28,060 bases of DNA, from positions 1 to 28,060 of the forward strand of contig CAZMGB010000027.1 in assembly GCA_964565775.1 (NCBI GenBank). Reading direction: 5' to 3'. Below, one piece after another: positions 6,521 through 14,206 of this stretch. This DNA comes from CAZMGB01 sp964565775. GTDB taxonomy: Bacteria; Chloroflexota; Dehalococcoidia; DSTF01; JALHUB01. A program made the translations under genes and the position numbers. The notes under the pieces were generated by a model. That model saw only the letters and a list, made by a program, of their open reading frames with translations. It was not told where the DNA came from and did no database searches. Position 1 is the stretch's first letter, and every line of letters starts with the position of its first letter.

Positions 6521-7471
6521 CTAGTCCAGGTGGAGAAGCCCGGCCGCATTCTTGTACAGCCACTTCTCCTTGACCTCCTCCTTTAGAGGAAGCGCTCTCA
6601 TCTCCTCGATCACGTCCCCTATCGGCATCTGGTAGTTCATCCAGCCCGAGGCGAAGACGATCCTGTCCTGCAGCAGGGTGTTGCCGAACTGCATCAGCAT
6701 CTCCCATCCCGAGCCGGGGGTAGCGAGATACTTGGGCCGTTGAGCCGCCATGCTGATGTAGACGTTCTGGTGTCTGCGGGCCACGCCGATCATCTCCGGC
6801 ACCCAGGGCCAGCCGCCGCAGTCGGCGACGATGGGCATCTCGGGGAAGCCCCTGGCCACCTCATCGAGATAGAGGGGCCGGCCGACGTCCATGGGGAAGT
6901 CCGTCCGGTAGTTCATCGTCGTGTACACGAACACCGGAATGCCCAGCTCTACCGACTTGGCGTAGAGCGGATAGAACTTCTTGTCGTTGGCTCGAATGCC
7001 GTACCTGAAGGGGGATGCGTAGAAGGAGGTCATCCCCAGCTCCTTCACCGCCCTTTCCAGCTCCCTCACCGCCTTCATGCCCTCGTGCGGGTCGACCATC
7101 GCCTGCCCCATGAACTTGTTGGGGAACTGGGACACGATCTCGGCGGTCCTATCGTTCGTGCCCGCCTGGATGATGCCCCACTCGACTCCGGCTTCATCCA
7201 GTTGCTCGACGAACTCCGGCAGCGAAACCGCCAACCCCTTTGCCCTTTCCCTGACGTTGCTCTCGAACTCCTCCGGGGGAAGCTCATCCCACATCCGCTC
7301 CAGCTCCTCGAGCGTCAGCTCCAGGGCGCGTGCTCTTCTTGGCCCGAAGATGTTCAGGTAGTTGGCGACGCCCTTGTCCCCCCGTGTCAGCATGGCGTGC
7401 TTCAGCCCGCTGGCGATCTGCTCCTCGCTGGTGAAGGGAAGGTCGAGTTCCAGGTCAATAACCTTCGACAT
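6521..7471 (-). CDS. Amidohydrolase-2 family protein lacking metal ligands
   Basis: A 316-residue TIM-barrel protein of the amidohydrolase 2 family (relatives include 2-amino-3-carboxymuconate semialdehyde decarboxylase and gamma-resorcylate decarboxylase). The fold is recognisable from WGIIQAGTND, GQAMVDPHEG, PVFVYTTMNYRTDFP, DEVARGFPEMPIVADCGGWPW and NVYISMA. Yet the usual ligands are changed. The N-terminal D-x-H-x-H reads DLELD. The H-T-G after the central strand reads YTT. The A-H-x-G-G strand reads ADCGG. The final G-S-D reads ASG. It is therefore predicted not to bind zinc in the normal way. ATG 7471 is preferred over 7528 because MSKVIDLELD aligns with family N-termini and GGGGAGG precedes it. 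It is divergent from the CaiB gene. Confidence 0.8.
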   Translation of the reverse strand: MSKVIDLELDLPFTSEEQIASGLKHAMLTRGDKGVANYLNIFGPRRARALELTLEELERMWDELPPEEFESNVRERAKGLAVSLPEFVEQLDEAGVEWGIIQAGTNDRTAEIVSQFPNKFMGQAMVDPHEGMKAVRELERAVKELGMTSFYASPFRYGIRANDKKFYPLYAKSVELGIPVFVYTTMNYRTDFPMDVGRPLYLDEVARGFPEMPIVADCGGWPWVPEMIGVARRHQNVYISMAAQRPKYLATPGSGWEMLMQFGNTLLQDRIVFASGWMNYQMPIGDVIEEMRALPLKEEVKEKWLYKNAAGLLHLD

Positions 7472-7732
7472 CGCCTGCCTGCCTCCCCGCCTGTTCCGTA
7501 TTCGGCTGCTGCACACGCCACTATACACCGTGCCGTTGCGTGCGGCATCCCTCCGTCAGCCGGCCAGCATGCCTCGCCTCGTCGCCTTCGGCGCCCCGTC
7601 GCGGCCCGGCCGACATCGGCTGCCCGGAACGCGCGCGGAGCCGTGGACGCTATCCGGCGGGCGGGGTAGCATTGGAGTCCGAACGGGCGAGGACGGCGAA
7701 GAAGACCGCCAGCAAGCTAGGAGACAACGGCG
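7472..7732. other. Divergent intergenic region
   Basis: Lies between the start of the amidohydrolase-like gene (minus) and the CaiB gene (plus) and must hold both promoters. I could not pick out convincing -35/-10 pairs. Confidence 0.4.
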
Positions 7733-8938
7733 ATGAAGATGGCACTGGAGGGAATCAAGGTCCTTGAGTTGTCCATCTGGGTGGCCGGGCCCACGTGTGG
7801 GGTCTTGCTGGCCGAGCTGGGAGCGGACGTGATAAGGGTCGAGCCCCTGCAAGGGGACCCGGTGCGTGGCCTGATGCGCTCGGGGTCGGCGACCGTCGGC
7901 GACTTCAACTGGATATGGGAGGTGTGGAACCGCAGCAAGCGCGGGGTCGCGCTGGAGCTGCGCACGCCCGAAGGCCGCGAGATCGTGCACAAGCTGGCGG
8001 CGGAAAGCGACATCTTCCTGACGAACCTTCGCCCCAGCAGTCTGAAAAGAGCGCAGATGGACTACGCCACCCTGCGCGACATCAACCCCCGTATCATCTA
8101 CGCGAACATCACGGGATTCGGGCCCAAAGGCCCCGGGACAGAATGGCCTTCCGGGGATGAGGTCGCCTTCTGGGGCAGGTCCGGGATTTCGGCCGCTTGG
8201 GGCGACCCCGATGCTCCGCCCTTCGTGCCGCACGCCGGTCTGGGAGACTCGGTTACCGGCGGTTTCATGCTGGGCGGGATCGCGCTCGCCCTGTACACTC
8301 GGGAACGCACCGGTCTGGGCCAGAAGGTGGATGTCTCTCTTCTGGGTGCCGCGAACTGGGTGAACAACCTCGCCGTTCAGGGGGTGCTCATCTACAAGAA
8401 GGACGCGCCGAAGCTCTCCCGGAAGCGGGTCGGCAACCCACTGGTCAGTGAGTACCAGGCCAAGTGTGGCCGCTGGGCCGAGTTCGATATGCGGCAGACC
8501 GATCGGTTCTGGCCGGGGCTCTGTAAGGCGCTGGGAAGACCGGAACTGGAGCACGACCCCCGGTTCGACTCCCACGAGAAGAGGGTCGCCAACAACGAGG
8601 CGCTCATTGCGCTCCTTGACGAGATCATCGCCACCAGGACCCTCGCCGAGTGGCAACCGCTCTTCGATGAGCACGGCCTGGATTGGGGCCCGATTCAGAC
8701 GATGACAGACGTAATGGATGATCCGTGCGTTCTCGAGAACGACTACATCGTCGAGTACGAGCACTTCTCGCGGGGCGCGGTGAAAGGCCCCGGCTGCCCG
8801 ATCCAGTTGAGCGAAATGCCGCCCAGACCCCCGCAGGGCGCCCCCGAGCACGGTCAACACACGGAGGAGGTCCTGCTGGGTCTGGGTTTCGATTGGGGCG
8901 ATATCGAGCGCTTGAAAGAGAAGCGAACGATACTGTGA
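7733..8938 (+). CDS. CaiB/BaiF family (class III) CoA-transferase
   Basis: A 401-residue cytoplasmic enzyme that moves CoA between carboxylic acids through an aspartyl-CoA mixed anhydride. The N-terminal signature ALEGIKVLELSIWVAGP, then LAELGADVIRVEP at 27-39, RSKRGVALELRTPEGR at 67-82 and ITGFGPKGP at 126-134 are typical. The catalytic aspartate is Asp172 in AGLGDSVTG. Length is normal for the family. AGGAG lies nine bases before the ATG. Neighbouring genes for an alpha/beta hydrolase and a 4-hydroxybutyryl-CoA dehydratase-type enzyme suggest a role in activating an organic acid for catabolism, but the exact acid is not readable from the sequence. Confidence 0.92.
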   Translation: MKMALEGIKVLELSIWVAGPTCGVLLAELGADVIRVEPLQGDPVRGLMRSGSATVGDFNWIWEVWNRSKRGVALELRTPEGREIVHKLAAESDIFLTNLRPSSLKRAQMDYATLRDINPRIIYANITGFGPKGPGTEWPSGDEVAFWGRSGISAAWGDPDAPPFVPHAGLGDSVTGGFMLGGIALALYTRERTGLGQKVDVSLLGAANWVNNLAVQGVLIYKKDAPKLSRKRVGNPLVSEYQAKCGRWAEFDMRQTDRFWPGLCKALGRPELEHDPRFDSHEKRVANNEALIALLDEIIATRTLAEWQPLFDEHGLDWGPIQTMTDVMDDPCVLENDYIVEYEHFSRGAVKGPGCPIQLSEMPPRPPQGAPEHGQHTEEVLLGLGFDWGDIERLKEKRTIL

Positions 8939-9077
8939 CCGTCAGCCGCTCACGGCCGCCGTAGGCCGGGATCCAGTGGCCTGCGGTCGCTGGGCGAGGC
9001 CGGCCCGCCTCCTCTTTTCGGCGGCGGCCTTGTCGATGCCTCGCGTGCGCTGATACTGAGGAGTCGGCGCCTTAGGT

Positions 9078-9112
9078 CGGACCCGGAAGCCGTCTCTCGC
9101 CTCCCGGGTCCG
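9078..9112. terminator. Hairpin between convergent genes
   Basis: CGGACCCGG (9078-9086) and CCGGGTCCG (9104-9112) form a perfect 9-bp stem between the convergent CaiB and AbfD genes. It could end transcription from both sides. There is no T-run. Confidence 0.4.
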
Positions 9113-9193
9113 CCACCGACGGTAGCGTTTGGACTCAGCCCCTGATGTCCAGGAAGGGGCGCCCCTCTGCTGTGTCCCGCTGGGGTGCGCGGG

Positions 9194-10627
9194 CTATGAA
9201 TCGCCGTCGATGCCGGCGAGGCGGCGGGCGATGGCCTTCTTCGCCTCCAGGTCGTAGTTGCCCAGGAGGGCGATCGTCTCCATTACGGGCGAGCCGCCTC
9301 CGTGCAGGCCGGCGATCTGGCTTACACCGCCCATCCCCGAGCAGATGAGGTCGCTGATCATGCGGAAGCAGCGGTGCTGATTCTCCGCCGTGATCGCGGG
9401 GTTCCGCATCATGTACTTCTCCAGAAGCGGCCCGGTGACCTCGCTGTAGAAGTCGCCCTCCGGCGGCAGCGTGGCGGCCAGACCGCCCGCCAGGTCGGCC
9501 ACGATCTGGTGCTCGTGGTAGATGTTCTCGCCGGCGTGGCGGCGGCCCACGTTGCAGTAGATGACGTCGGGCACGTAGGTGCCGGAGGGTGCCCGCCGCC
9601 CGTTGACGGCCCCGGCGATGCCGGCGGCGTAGACGAGCTCCGCCACCCCAATGAGGTCGGCCAGCTTGTGCCGCACGTGCTGGGCGCTCTCCACCCCATT
9701 GTACTCGGCCACAAGGGCGGCGGCGCCCATCAGCACGTCGGACGTGGCGGGCTTGCAGCCTGTGTAGCTATGACGATGGAAGAGGGCGAAGAGGAGGGCC
9801 AGCGGCCCGGCGAACTCCCTCTCGCCGCACATGAAGACACGCTCCCACGGCACGAAGACGTCGTCGAAGATGGTCAGGGACTCCACGTCGCCGAACTCGG
9901 CGATGGGGGCGTGCAGGCGGACGCGGGGCCGGTACGAGGTGGGCCGGCAGACAAGGTGGATGCCCTCGCTGTCAGCCGGTAGGGCGAAGGCCACCGCCCA
10001 GTCGCTCTCCTCCTCGGTGAGGAAGCGAGTGGGCACGACGATGATCTCGTCGGCGTAGGGGGCGATCGTGTTGTGGGCCTTGGCTCCGCGCACGACGATG
10101 CCGTCGGAGCGCCGCTCGACGATACGCAGGTAGAGGTCGGGGTCGGCCTGCTGGTGGGGCCGCTTGCTGCGGTCGCCCTTGACGTCGGTCTGGGCGCAGT
10201 TGGCGCAGATGTCGTTGGCCTGGAAGTACTCCAGATAGGCCATGAAGCGCTTGTTATAGTCGGTGCCCAGGGCCTGGTCCATGTCGTAGGTGACGACGGA
10301 GAGGGCATTCGTGGCGTCGATGCCCATGCAGCGCTGGATGCAACCTCCGCTGCGCTGGCAGGTGAGGCGTGTCATCTTCTGCTTCGCAAGGAGGTCGTCG
10401 ACGCTCTGGTGGACGTGGCAGAAGCGGTTGATCTTGTCGCCGGTCAGGTGGGAGGTGGCGGTTGTCACCGGCTCGAGCTCCGGGTCCCGGGCGAGGTCGT
10501 ACGTGAGGGAGACGACGTTGATGCCCGGCAGCATGCGGGGGTCGTCTCGAGCAATCAGCTCACCACCGACGTAGACGTTTGGCCTCATTCCGAGAAGCCG
10601 TTCACGGTATTGCTGAGATGTGATCAT
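9194..10627 (-). CDS. abfD: 4-hydroxybutyryl-CoA dehydratase / vinylacetyl-CoA isomerase type enzyme
   Basis: A 477-residue FAD and [4Fe-4S] enzyme of the HpaB/AbfD superfamily. AbfD dehydrates 4-hydroxybutyryl-CoA to crotonyl-CoA and isomerises vinylacetyl-CoA. The cluster ligands known from the clostridial enzyme are all here: Cys96 and Cys100 (C-x3-C in GGCIQRCMG), His284 and Cys291 in FHRHSYTGCK (spacing seven, as in His292/Cys299), plus Tyr288 and Lys292 at the positions of active-site Tyr296 and Lys300. Flavin-only HpaB monooxygenases lack these cysteines. GGAGG precedes the ATG by nine bases. A class III CoA-transferase is next door. A diverged substrate within the same chemistry remains possible. 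Confidence 0.85.
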   Translation of the reverse strand: MITSQQYRERLLGMRPNVYVGGELIARDDPRMLPGINVVSLTYDLARDPELEPVTTATSHLTGDKINRFCHVHQSVDDLLAKQKMTRLTCQRSGGCIQRCMGIDATNALSVVTYDMDQALGTDYNKRFMAYLEYFQANDICANCAQTDVKGDRSKRPHQQADPDLYLRIVERRSDGIVVRGAKAHNTIAPYADEIIVVPTRFLTEEESDWAVAFALPADSEGIHLVCRPTSYRPRVRLHAPIAEFGDVESLTIFDDVFVPWERVFMCGEREFAGPLALLFALFHRHSYTGCKPATSDVLMGAAALVAEYNGVESAQHVRHKLADLIGVAELVYAAGIAGAVNGRRAPSGTYVPDVIYCNVGRRHAGENIYHEHQIVADLAGGLAATLPPEGDFYSEVTGPLLEKYMMRNPAITAENQHRCFRMISDLICSGMGGVSQIAGLHGGGSPVMETIALLGNYDLEAKKAIARRLAGIDGDS

Positions 10628-10785
10628 GACTCATTACCTCCGGGAACCCTGGCGCATGACGCAAGATTGCGCCTCCGCGCGAGGCATGGTGTTGGATAAC
10701 GGGCCTATTCTACTCCCTTCTTCCGGCGCTGTCCCGTCCGCCCGGCACCCGCCGGAAGAGCGAGGTGGGGGGGGCGGAGTGCCCG

Positions 10786-11460
10786 CTACCACCCCGGCGG
10801 AGCGTCCGGCGTCCATATCATGCCCAGCAGAGCGTCGCCCCGGTCTCGGTCCACCGGCGTGAACACCTCCCACTCCTCCGGTTCCACCTGGAACTCGATG
10901 ATCGGGTAGCCGATGGGGTCGCCCGAGCCGATGCAAACGAACGTCTCCCCGTCGAACGCGGTCACGCCGTAGGCGTCGGCGATGGCCCGGCCTACCTCCT
11001 GCTGCCACGGCGTTGGCCGCACACCAGGCTTGGGCACGACGGTCGGGTGACGCGCGAGTATCCGCATAGCGGCGGGATGAGCCATGCGACCGCAACTCAG
11101 CCGTCGCTGTCCGCCCGGCAGACCGGCAGCGCTGAGGACGAAGCCCTCCAGGGCGCCGAAGAGGCCCCGCCGCCGGAATTGCGGCGCGACGCAGCAGATC
11201 CCGGCGAGGTTGACGGCCTGCTCCGGTAGCCGCGGCAGGTCCATGACCCGTGCCTCCCCGAGCGCGAAGCCGGCCGCCCTCCCCTCATGCTCGGCGACGG
11301 CGAGGTATCGCAGCGTTCGGAGCGACTTCTCGAGAAAGGCACGGTTGGCCTGACGATAGTTCATCTCGAAGAGGGAGAAGGCCTCCGCAAGGTCTTCAGC
11401 CGATGCCTTGTCCGTCTGAACGACTCTGAACTGGAAGGGGGAAAAGTCACGCGCGATCAT
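10786..11460 (-). CDS. GNAT-like acetyltransferase protein
   Basis: About 224 residues. An N-terminal GNAT domain is suggested by RYLAVAEHEGRAAGFALGEARVMD at 51-74 and the acetyl-CoA loop GICCVAPQFRRRGLFGALEGFVL at 87-109, which follows the V-x-P-x-x-R-x-x-G pattern. The C-terminal half is not recognised. The frame stays open to 11697, but the extra 79 residues are arginine- and proline-rich with no similarity to a protein domain, so ATG 11460 (MIARDFSPFQ) is preferred; no strong ribosome binding site marks it. It is downstream of nothing obvious and 158 bases behind abfD. Substrate unknown. Confidence 0.7.
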   Translation of the reverse strand: MIARDFSPFQFRVVQTDKASAEDLAEAFSLFEMNYRQANRAFLEKSLRTLRYLAVAEHEGRAAGFALGEARVMDLPRLPEQAVNLAGICCVAPQFRRRGLFGALEGFVLSAAGLPGGQRRLSCGRMAHPAAMRILARHPTVVPKPGVRPTPWQQEVGRAIADAYGVTAFDGETFVCIGSGDPIGYPIIEFQVEPEEWEVFTPVDRDRGDALLGMIWTPDAPPGW

Positions 11461-11678
11461 GGTGACCAGATGGTACTCTGCCGCCACGGCGCCTGCAAAT
11501 CGCGTCTCGATGCTGGCCCGGACGGCCCGGCTGTCGACGCTCCGGATGCCGAGGGAGCGCCGGCGGCCCGCCGGTCGCTGACGCGGTTGACGCATACCAG
11601 GGCACGGTTGCGTTGACATTCCCCTGAGGCTAATGCAGAATCTCCCTGGCCGTGACCGGCTCGGGCGCAACCTGTGGA

Positions 11679-11816
11679 ATGCGCTACGTTCGGACACTCG
11701 TCCTTTTCGGGTCGCCTGCGTTGCTGACGGGAGCTTCCTGTGGTGGCGCTGAGGATGGGAACGCCGTGCCCACTGCCTCCGGAGCCGTGAGCATCGTCTT
11801 CCGGGCAGAACGATAG
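11679..11816 (+). CDS. Tiny lipoprotein-like ORF, possibly a remnant
   Basis: A 45-residue frame starting MRYVRTLVLFGSPALLTGAS with a cysteine at residue 21, followed by GGAEDGNAVPTASG and a stop. The charged start, hydrophobic stretch and Ala-Ser-Cys-Gly resemble a lipoprotein signal peptide plus linker, much like the two larger lipoproteins at 14207-15592 and 15790-16338. There is almost no mature domain and no clear ribosome binding site. It ends 15 bases before the DUF4389 gene. It may be a real short lipoprotein or the left end of a truncated gene. Confidence 0.3.
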   Translation: MRYVRTLVLFGSPALLTGASCGGAEDGNAVPTASGAVSIVFRAER

Positions 11817-11831
11817 CAGGAGGGAGAAGTC

Positions 11832-12515
11832 GTGAGCGAAACGGCGCTGCTGCCCGCCGCTTACCCCGTAAGCTACGAAGTTGAGCCGCAGCACGCGGAA
11901 CGCAACCGGCTGACGGTCGCTTTTCGTATCATCCTGGCGATACCGCAGTGGCTCCTCGTGGGCGGGCCTGGTGGCGGCGGTATCAACGTGGCCTGGGCTT
12001 GGGGATGGAGCAACCTCCCCTGGGCCGTTCCCCGCAGCATCGGCGGCAGCGGCGTGCTCGGGCTCGCTGCGGCGGTCATGGCCGTCGTCTCCTGGTTCGC
12101 CATCGTCTTCACCGGCAGACAGCCGCGCGGCCTGTGGGACTTCACCGACTTCTTTATGCGCTGGCGCGGCGGTGCGGTGGCGTACATGGCGCTTCTCCGC
12201 GACGAGTATCCGCCCTTCGGGCCCGGCGACGGCAGCTACCCGGCCAGGTTCGAGGCGGGAGGCTTCCCGGAAACGCGCAATCGATGGTCGGTTGGGCTAC
12301 GGCTGATCTACGTTATCCCTCAGGCCATCGTGCTGCTCTTCCTGGGCATCGCCTGGGGGGTCACGGTCATCCTCGCCTGGTTCGCGATCCTGTTCACCGG
12401 CCGCTACCCCGGAGGGCTGTACACATTCGGAGTGGGTTACCTGCGCTGGTCTCTGCGTGTCGAGGCCTACATGTTGCTGATGCGTGACGAATACCCGCCG
12501 TTCAACTTTGACTAG
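11832..12515 (+). CDS. DUF4389 membrane protein (two repeats)
   Basis: A 227-residue inner-membrane protein made of two copies of the DUF4389 unit. Each unit has a strand region (YPVSYEVEPQHAERNR; YPARFEAGGFPETRNR), a hydrophobic segment beginning RIILAIPQW or RLIYVIPQA, a second segment with WFAIVFTGRQPRGL or WFAILFTGRYPGGL, and an amphipathic end VAYMALLRDEYPPF or EAYMLLMRDEYPPF. This gives about four membrane segments. GTG start at 11832 with AGGAGG upstream. Function of the family is unknown; it is common in Actinobacteria and Chloroflexi. Confidence 0.88.
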   Translation: MSETALLPAAYPVSYEVEPQHAERNRLTVAFRIILAIPQWLLVGGPGGGGINVAWAWGWSNLPWAVPRSIGGSGVLGLAAAVMAVVSWFAIVFTGRQPRGLWDFTDFFMRWRGGAVAYMALLRDEYPPFGPGDGSYPARFEAGGFPETRNRWSVGLRLIYVIPQAIVLLFLGIAWGVTVILAWFAILFTGRYPGGLYTFGVGYLRWSLRVEAYMLLMRDEYPPFNFD

Positions 12516-12723
12516 CCCCTCGAACCAAGGCTTCCGAAAGTCTCAGCCTGCGGGCTGGCATCGAAGACACCGGGCTCGACCACAGCGAGGCTCACGCTCC
12601 CCTCGATCGGCTCGGCCCCTTGCTCCAGCCTCCGCTCCGCCGGTACGCTAAGCGCACGTCGCGTCCGCCGTGTCCCGAAATCGGGGACGCCGGCCGCGCG
12701 GAAGAGGATACGCGAGGAACGAC

Positions 12724-14187
12724 ATGATCGACGCTACACTTCACGTGGATCTGGAGCGGCGCCTGGGGCCGGTGCAGCCGATGGTGTTCGGGCAGTTCAT
12801 CGAGCACTTGGGCCGCTGCATCTACGGCGGCATCTTCGACCCGGGCTCCCCTCTCGCCGACGAGGGCGGATTCCGCACTGACGTCCTCGACGCCGTCCGC
12901 CGGCTGCGTCCGCCGGTGCTGCGCTGGCCGGGCGGCAACTTCGCCTCCGGCTATCACTGGCTCGACGGCGTGGGGCCGGTGGCTGAGCGACCAACTCGGT
13001 TCGACCGCGCCTGGCGCAAGACCGAACCCAACACCTTCGGCACCGACGAGTTCATTCGCTACTGCTGTCTCCTCGGGAGCGAGCCATACCTCTGCGTCAA
13101 CATGGGCTCCGGCACCCTGGACGAGGCGGCGTCCTGGGTGGAGTACTGCAACCGTGGTTCAGGGACGCACTACGCTGACCTGCGTCGCCGCAACGGCGCC
13201 GCCGAGCCCTATGGGGTGCGCTACTGGGGGCTAGGAAACGAGGTCTACGGCCCCTGGCAGATCGGGCACATGTCCGCCGAGGAGTATGCCCGCCAGGCGC
13301 GCGAGTTCGCCAAGGTGATGCGTCTCACCGACGGCAGCATCCGCCTCATCGCCTGCGGTGCCCACGAGCCGGAATGGGACTGGGAGGTGCTGAAGACGGC
13401 CGGACAGAACATCGACTACCTCTCCATCCACTCCTACTTCCTGCCGGACGGCGCTGACCCGTACTACTCGCTGCTGGCCTGGCCCGCCATCGAGGAGGAG
13501 TACATCCGCGACTTGCACCACCTCATCCGCGCGGCCCGTCGTCGCTACAACATCCAGCGGCCCATCAGCATCGCCTTCGACGAGTGGAACGTCTGGTACC
13601 GGACGTTTGCCTCGGCCGCAGAGGAAGATCCCCGTCTGGAGGAGCCGTACAACCTGTGCGATGCCCTCTGCGTCGCCGCGTTCCTCAACATGCTACGCCG
13701 CTCCTCCGATGCAGTCGGCATGGCGAACTTCGCGCAGACGGTGAACGTGTTGGGCGCCATCCTTACGCGGCCGGACGGCCTCGTGCTCCAGACAGTCTAC
13801 TACCCCCTGGTGATGCAGGCCGAAACCGGCGGTAGCGTCGTTCTCGATGTGCTGACCGAATCCGATCACTTCGAGACGAAGCTATGGGGGCGGCAGCACC
13901 GCGTGGGCTATCTCGACGCCTGCGTCACGCTGAACGAGGCCGCGCGCACTCTCCGCCTCTCCTGCGTGAACTTCCACCGCTCGGAGGGCATGCGGCTACG
14001 GCTGCTGGGCGTGCGAAACGCCGAGGCGACGTTGCAGGTGCTGACGGGGCCTGATACGGACGCCGCCAACACGTTCGAGCGGTCGGATGAGGTTACCGTG
14101 CGGGCGGAGATCCGCAGCATCGGCGCAGACGGCGTCATCGAGCTGGAGCCCCACTCGGCGAACGTTATCGAGCTTGCGCTCTCGTAG
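12724..14187 (+). CDS. abfA: Alpha-L-arabinofuranosidase, GH51
   Basis: A 487-residue glycoside hydrolase family 51 enzyme that removes terminal alpha-L-arabinofuranose from arabinan, arabinoxylan or related oligosaccharides with retention. A (beta/alpha)8 barrel spans most of the chain (FGQFIEHLGRCIYGGIFDP at 22-40, LRWPGGNFASGYHW at 66-79). The acid/base is Glu173 in YWGLGNEVYGPW and the nucleophile Glu287 in IAFDEWNVWY. A C-terminal beta domain follows, ending in HSANVIELAL. No signal peptide, so it acts on imported sugars. ATG 12724 is preferred to 12670 because GAGGA precedes it and the family N-terminus starts here. It converges with a sugar-type solute-binding protein gene, which fits sugar uptake and breakdown. 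Confidence 0.93.
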   Translation: MIDATLHVDLERRLGPVQPMVFGQFIEHLGRCIYGGIFDPGSPLADEGGFRTDVLDAVRRLRPPVLRWPGGNFASGYHWLDGVGPVAERPTRFDRAWRKTEPNTFGTDEFIRYCCLLGSEPYLCVNMGSGTLDEAASWVEYCNRGSGTHYADLRRRNGAAEPYGVRYWGLGNEVYGPWQIGHMSAEEYARQAREFAKVMRLTDGSIRLIACGAHEPEWDWEVLKTAGQNIDYLSIHSYFLPDGADPYYSLLAWPAIEEEYIRDLHHLIRAARRRYNIQRPISIAFDEWNVWYRTFASAAEEDPRLEEPYNLCDALCVAAFLNMLRRSSDAVGMANFAQTVNVLGAILTRPDGLVLQTVYYPLVMQAETGGSVVLDVLTESDHFETKLWGRQHRVGYLDACVTLNEAARTLRLSCVNFHRSEGMRLRLLGVRNAEATLQVLTGPDTDAANTFERSDEVTVRAEIRSIGADGVIELEPHSANVIELALS

Positions 14188-14206
14188 CGTTTCGGAGAGC
14201 CGGCGG

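Noticed and set aside
7556..8860. A 434-codon open frame on the minus strand
   Set aside because: Mirror of the CaiB gene; long antisense frames are common in GC-rich DNA.
9194..10627. Calling this gene a 4-hydroxyphenylacetate 3-monooxygenase (HpaB)
   Set aside because: The C-x3-C and H-x6-C Fe-S ligands of AbfD are all present; HpaB lacks them.
11461..11697. N-terminal extension of the GNAT protein
   Set aside because: Arg/Pro-rich, no domain, and no ribosome site at the far start.
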